A stretch of DNA of 64,000 nucleotides, taken from an uncultured Lachnospiraceae bacterium. Lineage in GTDB: Bacteria; Bacillota; Clostridia; Lachnospirales; Lachnospiraceae. Positions 44,855 to 53,406 of the stretch are shown piece after piece. The first letter of the stretch is position 1; each line of letters begins with the position of its first letter. The notes under the pieces were generated by a model. That model was not told the DNA's origin, made no database searches, and was given only the letters and a program-made list of their open reading frames with translations. The stretch is taken from NCBI GenBank assembly GCA_910579865.1, contig CAJTXA010000015.1, forward strand, positions 1 through 64,000, given 5' to 3'. A program made the position numbers and the translations under genes.

Positions 44855-45448
44855 TTAAATTTCTCTATTTTTATAATAATATTTTTTATCATGTTCGTTA
44901 ATTTCTCGCATTACCTTGCAAGGGTTTCCAACTGCAACAACATTTGCTGGAATATCTTTAGTTACAATACTTCCAGCACCAATTACTGTATTGTCTCCAA
45001 TCGTAACTCCTGGTAAAATAATTGCTCCTGCTCCAATCCAGCAATTTTTTCCAATATGAATTGGCATGTTGTATTGGTAGGTTTGTTTGCGGAGTTCAGG
45101 TAAAATTGGATGTCCTGCTGTAGCAAGTGTTACATTTGGACCTAAAAGGGTGTAGTCACCAATATAAATATGAGTATCATCTACGCAGGTTAAGTGATAA
45201 TTGGCGTAGACCATGTTGCCAAAATGACAGTGCTTGCCGCCAAAGTTTGCATAAAAAGGAGCTTCAATGTAAACACCTTCTCCACAGTCGCCCAGCATTT
45301 CCTTTAGTAATTTGGTTCTTTTTTTGAGCTCAGAAGGTTTGGTTAGATTATATTCATGTAGTTTGTCTTGACAAATGGTTTGTTCTTTTATAATTTCAGT
45401 ATCTCCTGGAAGATAAAGGTCTCCCGTATGCATTTTTTCTTTGTTCAT
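44855..45448 (-). CDS. maltose/galactoside O-acetyltransferase-type protein
   Basis: This is a 197-residue left-handed beta-helix acetyltransferase of the Maa/LacA family. The hexapeptide repeats run from about 60 to 185 (for example IHIGKNCWIGAGAIILPGVTIGDNTVIGAGSIVTKDIP), and the catalytic His is in LATAGHPI. I start at 45448: the GGAGG of this start lies inside the four codons that an ATG at 45460 would add. It transfers acetyl from acetyl-CoA to a sugar. It is 26 bases upstream of the phosphatase gene and in the same direction. Confidence 0.88.
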   Translation of the reverse strand: MNKEKMHTGDLYLPGDTEIIKEQTICQDKLHEYNLTKPSELKKRTKLLKEMLGDCGEGVYIEAPFYANFGGKHCHFGNMVYANYHLTCVDDTHIYIGDYTLLGPNVTLATAGHPILPELRKQTYQYNMPIHIGKNCWIGAGAIILPGVTIGDNTVIGAGSIVTKDIPANVVAVGNPCKVMREINEHDKKYYYKNREI

Positions 45449-45607
45449 TTTTTCCTCCATATATTTTTCCTTATTTTATATTTTGCCTAGTATTTTTATT
45501 ATATCAGATTAGTGTTAAAAATTCTTTTAAAATAGTTTATAATTTTATAAGAATTATATAGAAAGATATAATTGGAATTGAAAAAGGGTAGTTTTTAAAG
45601 AAAAGGA

Positions 45608-45636
45608 TTGATTTTTTAGAAGAAATGAAATATAGT
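45608..45636 (+). promoter_or_regulatory. promoter of the pyrophosphatase gene
   Basis: TTGATT (45608-45613), a 17-base spacer and TATAGT (45631-45636), followed by a 70-base leader and GGAGG before the ATG at 45712. Confidence 0.5.
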
Positions 45637-45711
45637 ATAAAAGAATGATAAAAATTTAACATACTAAACAAATTGGAGAGGGTTTTGGTATCAATATGGG
45701 AGGATTGATTT

Positions 45712-47361
45712 ATGAGAGAAAAGAAACGACCAGTGTTTGTAATTGGACATAAAAATCCAGATACAGATTCGATTTGTTCTGCAATTGCGTATGCAAACTT
45801 AAAGAAAAAAATTACTGGAGAGGAGTATGTAGCGAGAAGAGCAGGGCATCTAAATGAGGAAACACAATATATTTTAGAACGATTTGGAGTAAAACCACCA
45901 GAGTATATTAAAGATGTAGGAACACAAGTAAAGGATATTGAAATTCGTGAGACAGAAGGAGTTTCTGAAAATATCTCATTAAAAGAAGCCTGGACGTTAA
46001 TGAAGGAAAACAATGTAGTAACACTTCCAATTACAACAGCAGAGCGTGAATTGCTTGGATTAATTACGATTGGAGATATTGCAACTTCTTATATGGATAT
46101 GTATGATAGTTCTATTCTTGCTACAGCAAATACAAAGTATCAAAATATTATAGAAACATTAGATGCAACTTTAGTAATTGGAGATGCAGAGGCGTATTTT
46201 AATAAAGGAAAAGTATTAGTTGCGGCAGCAAATCCAGATTTAATGGAAAATTATATTGAACCAAATGATTTAGTGATTTTGGGAAATCGTTATGAATCAC
46301 AGCTTTGTGCGATTGAGATGAATGCAGCTTGTATTATTGTCTGTGAAGGCGCACCTGTATCACTTACAATTAAGAAATTAGCAGAGGAAGAACATTGTAC
46401 TGTAATTAGTACACCACATGATACATTTACAGCCGCTAGATTGATTAATCAAAGTATGCCAATTCGTTATTTTATGAGACGAGATCATTTAATTACCTTT
46501 CATACAGATGATTTTACAGAGAAATTAAAAGAGGTGATGTCAAAAAAGCGGCATCGGGATTTTCCTATTTTAGATAAACAAGGTCTTTATATTGGAATGG
46601 TTTCTAGAAGAAATCTTTTAAATGCAGCTCGAAAAAAAGTGATTATGGTGGATCATAATGAGAAAAATCAAGCTGTAGATGGAATTGAGAATGCGGACAT
46701 TTTAGAGATTATCGATCATCATCGTTTAGGAAGTGTAGAGACAATTTCACCAGTATTTTTTCGAAATCAACCACTTGGCTGTACTGCTACAATTGTATAT
46801 CAGATGTATCAAGAGTCAGGAATCCCTATAGGAAAAGTGATAGCATCTTTACTTTGCTCTGCGATTATATCAGATACATTGATGTTCCGTTCTCCTACTT
46901 GTACAATGGTGGATCGAAATGCAGCACAGGAATTGGCTGAAATAGCAGAAGTAAAGATAGAGGAATTAGCTAATGATATGTTTCGGGCAGGAAGTAACTT
47001 ACGTTCGAAGACACCAGAAGAGATATTTTATCAGGATTTTAAAAAATTCTCTATGAATGATACTACTTTTGGGGTAGGACAGATTAATTCTATGAATAGT
47101 GAAGAATTAACAGAGCTAAAAGGAAGACTGTATCCTTATATGAAAGATATGATTAAACATGCTGGTGTACAGATGATTTTCTTTATGCTAACAGATATCG
47201 TTAAAGAATCTACAGAATTAATTTTTGTTGGAGAAGATGCAGAACAGTTGATAGCGGATGCTTTTGGTATTCGGGCTCAGGGAGATAGCTTTATTCTTAG
47301 AGATGTAGTTTCTAGAAAGAAACAGTTGATACCAGCGATTATGGCAGATATTCAACAATAA
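45712..47361 (+). CDS. ppaC: manganese-dependent inorganic pyrophosphatase with CBS/DRTGG insert
   Basis: This is a 549-residue family II pyrophosphatase of the regulated kind. The DHH catalytic domain starts with GHKNPDTDSICSA (His13, Asp17 and Asp19 bind Mn) and continues after an insert with IDHHRLG and SDTLMFRSPT. The insert (about 65-310) has CBS motifs flanking a DRTGG domain, which in related enzymes binds AMP, ADP or diadenosine polyphosphates and sets activity. The C-terminal DHHA2 domain has SNLRSKTPEEIFYQDFKKF. It splits pyrophosphate to phosphate. A strong terminator follows. Confidence 0.93.
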   Translation: MREKKRPVFVIGHKNPDTDSICSAIAYANLKKKITGEEYVARRAGHLNEETQYILERFGVKPPEYIKDVGTQVKDIEIRETEGVSENISLKEAWTLMKENNVVTLPITTAERELLGLITIGDIATSYMDMYDSSILATANTKYQNIIETLDATLVIGDAEAYFNKGKVLVAAANPDLMENYIEPNDLVILGNRYESQLCAIEMNAACIIVCEGAPVSLTIKKLAEEEHCTVISTPHDTFTAARLINQSMPIRYFMRRDHLITFHTDDFTEKLKEVMSKKRHRDFPILDKQGLYIGMVSRRNLLNAARKKVIMVDHNEKNQAVDGIENADILEIIDHHRLGSVETISPVFFRNQPLGCTATIVYQMYQESGIPIGKVIASLLCSAIISDTLMFRSPTCTMVDRNAAQELAEIAEVKIEELANDMFRAGSNLRSKTPEEIFYQDFKKFSMNDTTFGVGQINSMNSEELTELKGRLYPYMKDMIKHAGVQMIFFMLTDIVKESTELIFVGEDAEQLIADAFGIRAQGDSFILRDVVSRKKQLIPAIMADIQQ

Positions 47362-47383
47362 CCAGAAAACAGATGGAAATTAA

Positions 47384-47418
47384 GCAGCGAAGAGAGAACA
47401 GAACTTCGCTGCCTTTTT
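47384..47418 (+). terminator. intrinsic terminator after the pyrophosphatase gene
   Basis: A 9-bp GC-rich stem GCAGCGAAG/CTTCGCTGC (47384-47392, 47404-47412) is followed by CTTTTT. It is 22 bases after the stop codon. Confidence 0.85.
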
Positions 47419-47433
47419 AGTGGAATTCTTCTA

Positions 47434-47462
47434 TTGTTATTATTTAGAGAAGTAGGTATAAT
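47434..47462 (+). promoter_or_regulatory. promoter of the flavin reductase gene
   Basis: TTGTTA (47434-47439), a 17-base spacer and a perfect TATAAT (47457-47462). Confidence 0.5.
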
Positions 47463-47539
47463 AAGGTAAAGAAGAAAGCTATTACAATAATAGAGAGAAA
47501 ATTTGAATATTAAAATAGAAGAAAAGAGGTGCTTTGATA

Positions 47540-48223
47540 ATGGGAAAACAGATTTGGAAACCCGGAAATATGCTTTATCCTGTGCCAACGGTAATGGTAA
47601 CTGTAGCAGATAAAAAGGGAAATAGTAATATTATTACAGTTGCATGGACTGGAACAGTTTGTACTAATCCGCCAATGATTTCTATATCGGTTAGACCAGA
47701 ACGTTTTTCATATTCTATGTTGGAAGAAATGGGAGAATTTGTAGTTAATCTGGCAACAAAAGAGTTGGCTTTTGCTACTGATTTTTGTGGTGTGAAATCG
47801 GGAAGGGAGGTAGATAAGTTTCAAGAATTGTGTTTGACACAGGGCAAAGCAGTTAAGGTTAAGGTGCCAGTCATAAAAGAAAGTCCGGTTAACATAGAGT
47901 GTAAAGTGATAGAAAAAAGAGAACTAGGCAGTCATACTATGTTTTTAGCTGAGGTAGTAGCAGTACAGGCAGAAGAACGTTATTTAGATAAAAAAGGAAA
48001 ATTTGATTTGTCTTTGGCAAAACCAATCGTTTATAGTCATGGGGAGTATTTTTGCTTGGGTGAGAAATTGGGGAAATTTGGGTATAGTATCCGGAAAAAG
48101 GAAGAATGGAATAAAAAACAAGTAAGAGAAAAGGTACTAGAAATGAAACTCTTTCCAAAAGAAGAAGGTGCTAATAGGGAAAAAGGAATAGAAAGAAAAA
48201 AGAATCAGGCAAAACAAATATAA
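47540..48223 (+). CDS. flavin reductase-like (FMN-binding split barrel) protein
   Basis: This is a 227-residue protein of the flavin reductase-like family (DIM6/NTAB type). PTVMVTVADKKGNSNIITVAWTGTVCTNPPMISISVRPERFSYSML, in two parts, is the family's FMN-binding core, and later NLATKEL and FCGVKSGREVDKF are typical. The C-terminal 40 residues are very basic and probably disordered. I start at 47540 (ATG, GAGGTG nine bases upstream). Members use NAD(P)H-reduced flavin in electron transfer, and the partner is unknown. It stands alone with its own promoter. Confidence 0.85.
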   Translation: MGKQIWKPGNMLYPVPTVMVTVADKKGNSNIITVAWTGTVCTNPPMISISVRPERFSYSMLEEMGEFVVNLATKELAFATDFCGVKSGREVDKFQELCLTQGKAVKVKVPVIKESPVNIECKVIEKRELGSHTMFLAEVVAVQAEERYLDKKGKFDLSLAKPIVYSHGEYFCLGEKLGKFGYSIRKKEEWNKKQVREKVLEMKLFPKEEGANREKGIERKKNQAKQI

Positions 48224-48315
48224 AGATATGGCTTAATAGAAAGACGAGATAAGATTGTGATTACAAAAAATAGAAGCATAATAAAAAAGATTTCGTGAAT
48301 TTTGGAGGATATTAT

Positions 48316-50181
48316 ATGAAGGTAAGCCGCTTACAGATTAAAAATTTTAAATCGATTCGGGAACTTTTAATAGAAGAAATGGATTATGCCTGTATTTTAG
48401 TAGGAAAAAATAATACTGGAAAAACAGTAGTATTAGAGGCTATTCGTGCATTGACAGGAGATTATTTAATTAGCAGCCGAGATTTTAATGACAAAGGACG
48501 TTGTATTGAGATCGCAATTGAGTTAGAAATTACAACAGGGGATCTTATGATTTTATATAAAAATGGATTAGTAAGTAAATATAGGAATTATGCGATATGG
48601 GAAAGAGATTTTCGAGAAAAAATGCCTTCTTATCAAGATGGTGTTCTCCGATTTACTTATGTGATACATCCAGATGGACAATGCTTTTATGAGGATGGAG
48701 TGAAAAAAAATAATTTTCGGATACAAGAAATATTGCCAAAGATTTATTATATTGATCATACTAGAAATGTTGTAGAGATGGAAAAGGATTTTCTTTCTGT
48801 ACAAACAGCAGAAGAACAAAAAAATATGAGTAGTACAATCTGTATGTTTGACATGTCAAAACATTGCCAGCATTGTTTTCAGTGTATTGGTATGATTTAC
48901 AAAAAAACACCAAAGGCACTTTCTGCAATTGAAACAGCAAAATTGTTGGAATATAAATTGTATCAAACAAATATGGAGGATTTTTCTAGTACATTAAATA
49001 AATGTTTTCGCATTAATAGTGGAAAGAACGAAGAAATTCAATATCGGTTTGATTTTGATATAGAAAAAGTGTTTCATATTGAAACTATGTTACATAGTAA
49101 TGATTCTGCCAGAGCACGAAGTATTCATGAATTAGGAGCTGGAACAAAAAGCATTTATTTGCTTTCTTTATTAGAAGCATATATTGCAGGAGAAAATTGT
49201 GTACCAAGTATTATTATCTTAGAGGAGCCAGAGATTTATTTACATCCACAGCTTCAAAAGGCAGCAGGAAAGGTGCTTTATAAATTATCCAAGAAAAATC
49301 AAGTTATTTTTTCTACCCATTCTCCAAATATGCTTTTTAATTTTTCTAGTAAGCAGATAAAGCAGATTATTTTAGATAGGGATTATTATACAATTTGTAA
49401 GGAGGATGAAGAAATTGATGAAATTTTGGATGATCTTGGCTATGCAGCGAATGATCTGATGAATGTCAGCTTTGTTTTTATTGTGGAAGGAAAACAGGAT
49501 CGAAGTCGCTTGCCATTGATTTTGGAAAAGTATTATTCAGAGATTTATACTGAAGATGGAAAGTTACAAAGAATTTCAATTATAACAACCAATAGTTGCA
49601 CAAATATTAAAACATATGCTAACTTGAAGTATATGAATCAGTTGTATCTAAAAGATCAGTTTTTAATGATTCGAGATAGTGATGGAAAGAAACCAGAATA
49701 TTTGGTAAAACAACTTTGTAATTATTATAGCAATCGGGCTGATGAGGATAAAGGAGCAATCCCAAGAGTGACACCAAGAAATGTATTAGTATTAAAATAT
49801 TATTCATTTGAAAATTATTTTCTGAATCCTACAGTAATGACTCAGATTGGGGTTGTAAAAAGCGAAGAGGAATTTTATAATATTTTGTATCAAAAATTTA
49901 AAGATTATCTATATCGTTTGCCAAGTGTTCGACGGATGCAAAGAGTGATTGGAAAACGAATTAATTCGGTTAAGGACATTAAAGAAAATATGGAAAGTTT
50001 TCGTATTTTTGTTCGAGGCCATAATCTTTATGATATTTTTTATGGAAGGTATCGAGGAGAAGAGGAAACAGAGATTTTACGCCGCTATATTTCTATAGCA
50101 CCAAGAGAAACGTTTCGAGATATCTTAGACGCAATTGATCGGTTTGTTTATTTTGAAAATCGAAAAAGAATAGAAGAATAA
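48316..50181 (+). CDS. OLD-family ATP-dependent nuclease (AAA ATPase plus TOPRIM)
   Basis: This is a 621-residue protein. The N-terminal ABC-type ATPase has ISxKNF-like RLQIKNFKSI, Walker A GKNNTGKT (30-37), signature-like HELGAGTKSIYLLSLLEA and Walker B SIIILEEPEIYLHP (Glu303/Glu304), with the switch His in STHSP. The C-terminal TOPRIM nuclease has VEGKQD (Glu391) and RDSDG (Asp454, Asp456). An insert before the signature holds KHCQHCFQC (182-190), a possible metal site. I start at 48316, with GGAGG seven bases upstream. OLD proteins degrade DNA in phage defence or repair. No UvrD-like helicase is adjacent, so this is a stand-alone class 1 type. Confidence 0.85.
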   Translation: MKVSRLQIKNFKSIRELLIEEMDYACILVGKNNTGKTVVLEAIRALTGDYLISSRDFNDKGRCIEIAIELEITTGDLMILYKNGLVSKYRNYAIWERDFREKMPSYQDGVLRFTYVIHPDGQCFYEDGVKKNNFRIQEILPKIYYIDHTRNVVEMEKDFLSVQTAEEQKNMSSTICMFDMSKHCQHCFQCIGMIYKKTPKALSAIETAKLLEYKLYQTNMEDFSSTLNKCFRINSGKNEEIQYRFDFDIEKVFHIETMLHSNDSARARSIHELGAGTKSIYLLSLLEAYIAGENCVPSIIILEEPEIYLHPQLQKAAGKVLYKLSKKNQVIFSTHSPNMLFNFSSKQIKQIILDRDYYTICKEDEEIDEILDDLGYAANDLMNVSFVFIVEGKQDRSRLPLILEKYYSEIYTEDGKLQRISIITTNSCTNIKTYANLKYMNQLYLKDQFLMIRDSDGKKPEYLVKQLCNYYSNRADEDKGAIPRVTPRNVLVLKYYSFENYFLNPTVMTQIGVVKSEEEFYNILYQKFKDYLYRLPSVRRMQRVIGKRINSVKDIKENMESFRIFVRGHNLYDIFYGRYRGEEETEILRRYISIAPRETFRDILDAIDRFVYFENRKRIEE

Positions 50182-50254
50182 TTATACAGGAATCGAAAGA
50201 GTAGATAAAACAGGCTTATGCAGCGTAATAAAATTTAGGAAGGGAGTTTTTAGT

Positions 50255-52012
50255 GTGGGAGAACAGGGAATAATAAAAGAAAAAGTAAAGAAGGAATTTG
50301 AACAGATGGGAAAGAGGAAAGGTACAAAACTTTTACTGAAAATTTCTTTGTTAGTTATTCTGCCGATTATTCTAGTTGCAACAGTTTGTACCTATGTTAG
50401 TGTAAAAAATGAAATTGTACTTGCAGAAGATTTGATTCAATCGCAGCTAAAAAGTGTAGCATATTGTGTGTCAGATGTGTTCTTTGGTATGGGAGAAGAA
50501 GAACTTACTTATGAAGATGGAATCTTAAGAAGTGGGGATTCAGTTTTTATTACACAAGATACATTAGAAAAACTGAAATCAGAAACAGGTGTAGATATTA
50601 CTTTTTTTTATGGAGATACAAGAATTTTAACTTCTTTAAAGGATAAAAACGGACAGTATCAAACTGGAACAAAGATGCCAGATGATGTAGAAAGAAAGGT
50701 ATTAGATCAAGGACAAGAATATTCTAATAATACAATTATAGTATTAGGAGAGGAATATGCAGGTTATTATCATCCAATTAAATTATCAGGAAAAGTGATA
50801 GGTGCTGTATTTGCTGGACGTTCTAAAGTAGAAATTCAGAAGATCATTCGAAAAGAATTAATTTCTTTATTTATAGGAATTATTGTTATTTTACTTGCTA
50901 CATTAGGAGTGACAGTCTTAATTATGATAAAGATGGTTGGAAGCCTAGATCATGCAGTAATGAATTTAAATATAATATCAAAGGGAAATTTAAATTTGCA
51001 GTTAAGTCAGAGATTATTAAATCGCAAAGATGAGATTGGAGATATGGTACGATCAATTTATACATTAGTATCTTCTTTAAAGGAGATTGTATCAAATATT
51101 ATTCATACTTCTCATTCATTGGAAGATTTTACGAAACGTTTTAACTCCTCTTTTCAGTCTATTACAAATACGATAGGACATATTAATTATGCAGTAGAAG
51201 GGATTGCCAATAGTTCGAATTCACAGGCAGGGGAAACTATGAACGCAAATACCCAAGTTACTTCTATGGGTTCTGCAATTAATGAAACAGCAGAAAGAGT
51301 AACAATTCTTGGAGAAAGTTCTCAGAAAATGAAATCTTATAGTGTTACAGCAAGTGTAACATTAGAACAATTAGTAGGAATTAGTGAAAAGACGAAAAAA
51401 TCAGTTGATCAGGTTCAAAAGCAGACAAATTTAACAAATCAATCTGCACAAGAAATTCGTACAGCAACGGATTTGATTACTAATATTGCTAGTCAAACAA
51501 ATTTATTGTCTTTAAATGCTAGTATAGAGGCAGCTCGTGCTGGAGAAAATGGAAAAGGTTTCGCTGTAGTTGCAGATGAAATTCGAAGTTTATCAGAGCA
51601 GTCAAAGGAGTCAGCAGAGAAGATTGTTAAGATTGTAAATAACCTATTACAAAATTCGGATACAAGTGTATCTACAATGAATGAGGTGGCAGATATTATT
51701 GTGGAACAGAATCATAAACTTCAGGATACAAAGGAAATGTTTGGCTCTTTAAATGTAGAAATTGATTCAGTGACAACAGCTATTACTGAAATTGGAGAAC
51801 AGGTAGAATTGTTAAATCGGACAAAAGATACTGTAATGAATATTGTAGATAATTTAGCTGCTATTGCAGAGGAAAATGCAGCAAATACAGAACAGACGTC
51901 AATATCTATGGTAGAATTAAATAGTATTGTACAAGAGTGTAGCAATTCTACTGGAGAGTTAGTTACTTTGGCTGAAGAATTGGTACAAAATACAAAAAGA
52001 TTTGAGGTGTAG
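50255..52012 (+). CDS. methyl-accepting chemotaxis protein, single-Cache type
   Basis: This is a 585-residue chemoreceptor with a GTG start and GGGAG eight bases upstream. Membrane segment 1 (about 25-47), an extracellular single-Cache-like domain (about 48-203, including VDITFFYGDTRILTSL and EEYAGYYHPIKLSGKVIG), segment 2 (about 205-230), HAMP (about 231-285) and a signalling domain with the tip NIASQTNLLSLNASIEAARAGENGKGFAVVADEIRSLSEQS (about 410-450, written here across the tip). The ligand is unknown. It stands alone and is followed by a terminator. Confidence 0.92.
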   Translation: MGEQGIIKEKVKKEFEQMGKRKGTKLLLKISLLVILPIILVATVCTYVSVKNEIVLAEDLIQSQLKSVAYCVSDVFFGMGEEELTYEDGILRSGDSVFITQDTLEKLKSETGVDITFFYGDTRILTSLKDKNGQYQTGTKMPDDVERKVLDQGQEYSNNTIIVLGEEYAGYYHPIKLSGKVIGAVFAGRSKVEIQKIIRKELISLFIGIIVILLATLGVTVLIMIKMVGSLDHAVMNLNIISKGNLNLQLSQRLLNRKDEIGDMVRSIYTLVSSLKEIVSNIIHTSHSLEDFTKRFNSSFQSITNTIGHINYAVEGIANSSNSQAGETMNANTQVTSMGSAINETAERVTILGESSQKMKSYSVTASVTLEQLVGISEKTKKSVDQVQKQTNLTNQSAQEIRTATDLITNIASQTNLLSLNASIEAARAGENGKGFAVVADEIRSLSEQSKESAEKIVKIVNNLLQNSDTSVSTMNEVADIIVEQNHKLQDTKEMFGSLNVEIDSVTTAITEIGEQVELLNRTKDTVMNIVDNLAAIAEENAANTEQTSISMVELNSIVQECSNSTGELVTLAEELVQNTKRFEV

Positions 52013-52058
52013 ATAGAGGATTAGATTGCAAGTAGGAAATAGAATACATTATTTTCAG

Positions 52059-52090
52059 AAAAAACAGAGTATAACTTCACTCTGTTTTTT
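52059..52090 (+). terminator. intrinsic terminator after the chemoreceptor gene
   Basis: AAAAAACAGAGT (52059-52070) pairs with ACTCTGTTTTTT (52079-52090) around an 8-base loop, ending in a T tract. Confidence 0.8.
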
Positions 52091-52131
52091 TATAGAAGTA
52101 TAAAAGAGATATAATTCAGAAAAATATAGAT

Positions 52132-52267
52132 TTATCCACAAGGTTTTCAACATATTGTGGATAAGTGAACTAGTTATGTGGATGATTAAAGAAAAAATTT
52201 ATAAGTTATCCACATAATTTTCCACATATCAACTTAAATTGTCATTATAGTGTGGAGGTTTTCCACA
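52132..52267. promoter_or_regulatory. DnaA-box cluster
   Basis: Three perfect DnaA boxes TTATCCACA lie at 52132-52140 (+), 52156-52164 (-) and 52206-52214 (+). Near-consensus copies are at 52177-52185 (-, TCATCCACA), 52218-52226 (+, TTTTCCACA) and 52259-52267 (+, TTTTCCACA), with a weaker one at 52251-52259 (-). That is six to seven boxes in 136 bases, followed by about 170 very AT-rich bases. No dnaA, dnaN or other origin gene is near, so this is more likely a DnaA-titrating or regulatory cluster than the chromosome origin. The gap from 52013 to 52452 holds nothing else but the terminator. Confidence 0.75.
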
Positions 52268-52452
52268 ATATATGAAGAATTTAGGGATATTAAGAAGAAA
52301 AAAGTAAGAAATTTGATTTTATTACAAAAATACTTTTACTTATGACAAGTTCAGAAAAATTAAAAAAAATATGTTATACTTATACCATAAAAATTTAGAA
52401 AAATATAAGACATAAGATAAAAAAGAAAGAGAAAGAGAGGATATGAGGGAAT

Positions 52453-53403
52453 TTGGATATTGATCAATATGTGAAACAGATTGCTGCAATAAAAGCAAAT
52501 ATAGAACGAGTGATAGTTGGAAAATCAGGAGTGATAGATAAAATTCTTACTGCTTTGGTTGCAGGAGGGCATGTACTTTTAGAAGATGTGCCAGGAACAG
52601 GAAAAACGATGATGGCAAAGACATTAGCGAAGTCAGTTGATGCTGAATTTTCACGAATTCAATTTACACCAGATTTACTTCCTTCTGATATTACTGGGTT
52701 AAATTATTATAATCAAAAAGAGGGAGAATTTATATTTCGAAAAGGACCTGTTTTTTGTAATATTCTTCTTGCAGATGAGATTAACCGTGCAACTCCCCGA
52801 ACACAGTCTAGTCTACTAGAATGTATGGAAGAGAAACAGATTACAGTAGATGGGGAAACACGAATATTAGAACAGCCTTTTTTTGTAATTGCAACGCAAA
52901 ATCCAGTAGAAACGGCTGGAACATTTCCTCTTCCAGAGGCACAGCTAGATCGTTTTTTAATGCAGATTTCAATGGGATTTCCTAAAAAAGAAGAGGAGTT
53001 GCAAATGGTAAATCGTTTTATACGAGATAATCCATTTACAGAAGTAGTTCCAGTTGTTAAGAAAGAGGATTTATTGGAACTACAAAAGAAATGTAAAGAG
53101 ATTTATATTCATCCAGTTTTATTGGATTATATAGTTCGAATTGTAGAGGAAACGAGAATTTTTAAGGCGGCTATACTTGGAGTTAGTCCAAGAGGAACGC
53201 TTGCTTTTTTAAGAGCAGTACAGGCATATGCACTAATTCAAGGAAGAGAATATGTAGTACCAGAGGATATTCATGAGTTGGCAGTTCCAGTTTTAGCCCA
53301 TCGGATTGTTCTGCAAGGAGGAATGTTAGGCGGCAAGAGTGCAGCAGCAGTGAAACAGATTTTATCTATGGTTTCGGTGCCTACAGAGGAATGGAAGCGA
53401 TAA
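52453..53403 (+). CDS. MoxR-family AAA ATPase
   Basis: This is a 316-residue AAA+ ATPase of the MoxR family. It has Walker A EDVPGTGKT, Walker B ILLADEINRATPRTQSSLLECMEE, sensor VIATQNPVETAGTFPLPEAQLDRF and the C-terminal GVSPRGTLAFLRA. It appears to start with TTG, since no ATG or GTG in frame fits better; a GAGG lies upstream. MoxR proteins act as chaperones for the assembly of metal or VWA-type proteins and are typically encoded with DUF58 proteins, as here. The DnaA-box cluster is in its upstream region. Confidence 0.92.
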   Translation: MDIDQYVKQIAAIKANIERVIVGKSGVIDKILTALVAGGHVLLEDVPGTGKTMMAKTLAKSVDAEFSRIQFTPDLLPSDITGLNYYNQKEGEFIFRKGPVFCNILLADEINRATPRTQSSLLECMEEKQITVDGETRILEQPFFVIATQNPVETAGTFPLPEAQLDRFLMQISMGFPKKEEELQMVNRFIRDNPFTEVVPVVKKEDLLELQKKCKEIYIHPVLLDYIVRIVEETRIFKAAILGVSPRGTLAFLRAVQAYALIQGREYVVPEDIHELAVPVLAHRIVLQGGMLGGKSAAAVKQILSMVSVPTEEWKR

Positions 53404-53406
53404 AAT

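Noticed and set aside
48316..50181. Gabija-type defence system
   Set aside because: The OLD nuclease (GajA-like) is present, but no UvrD-like helicase (GajB) is adjacent; the next gene is a chemoreceptor.
52132..52267. Calling the DnaA-box cluster the chromosome origin
   Set aside because: dnaA, dnaN, rpmH and gyrase genes are all absent from the window, so origin function is not supported; it is reported only as a DnaA-box cluster.
52443..52463. Seven-codon mini-frame (ATG to TGA) just before the MoxR start
   Set aside because: It could be a leader peptide, but it overlaps the MoxR start by chance distance and shows no regulatory codons.
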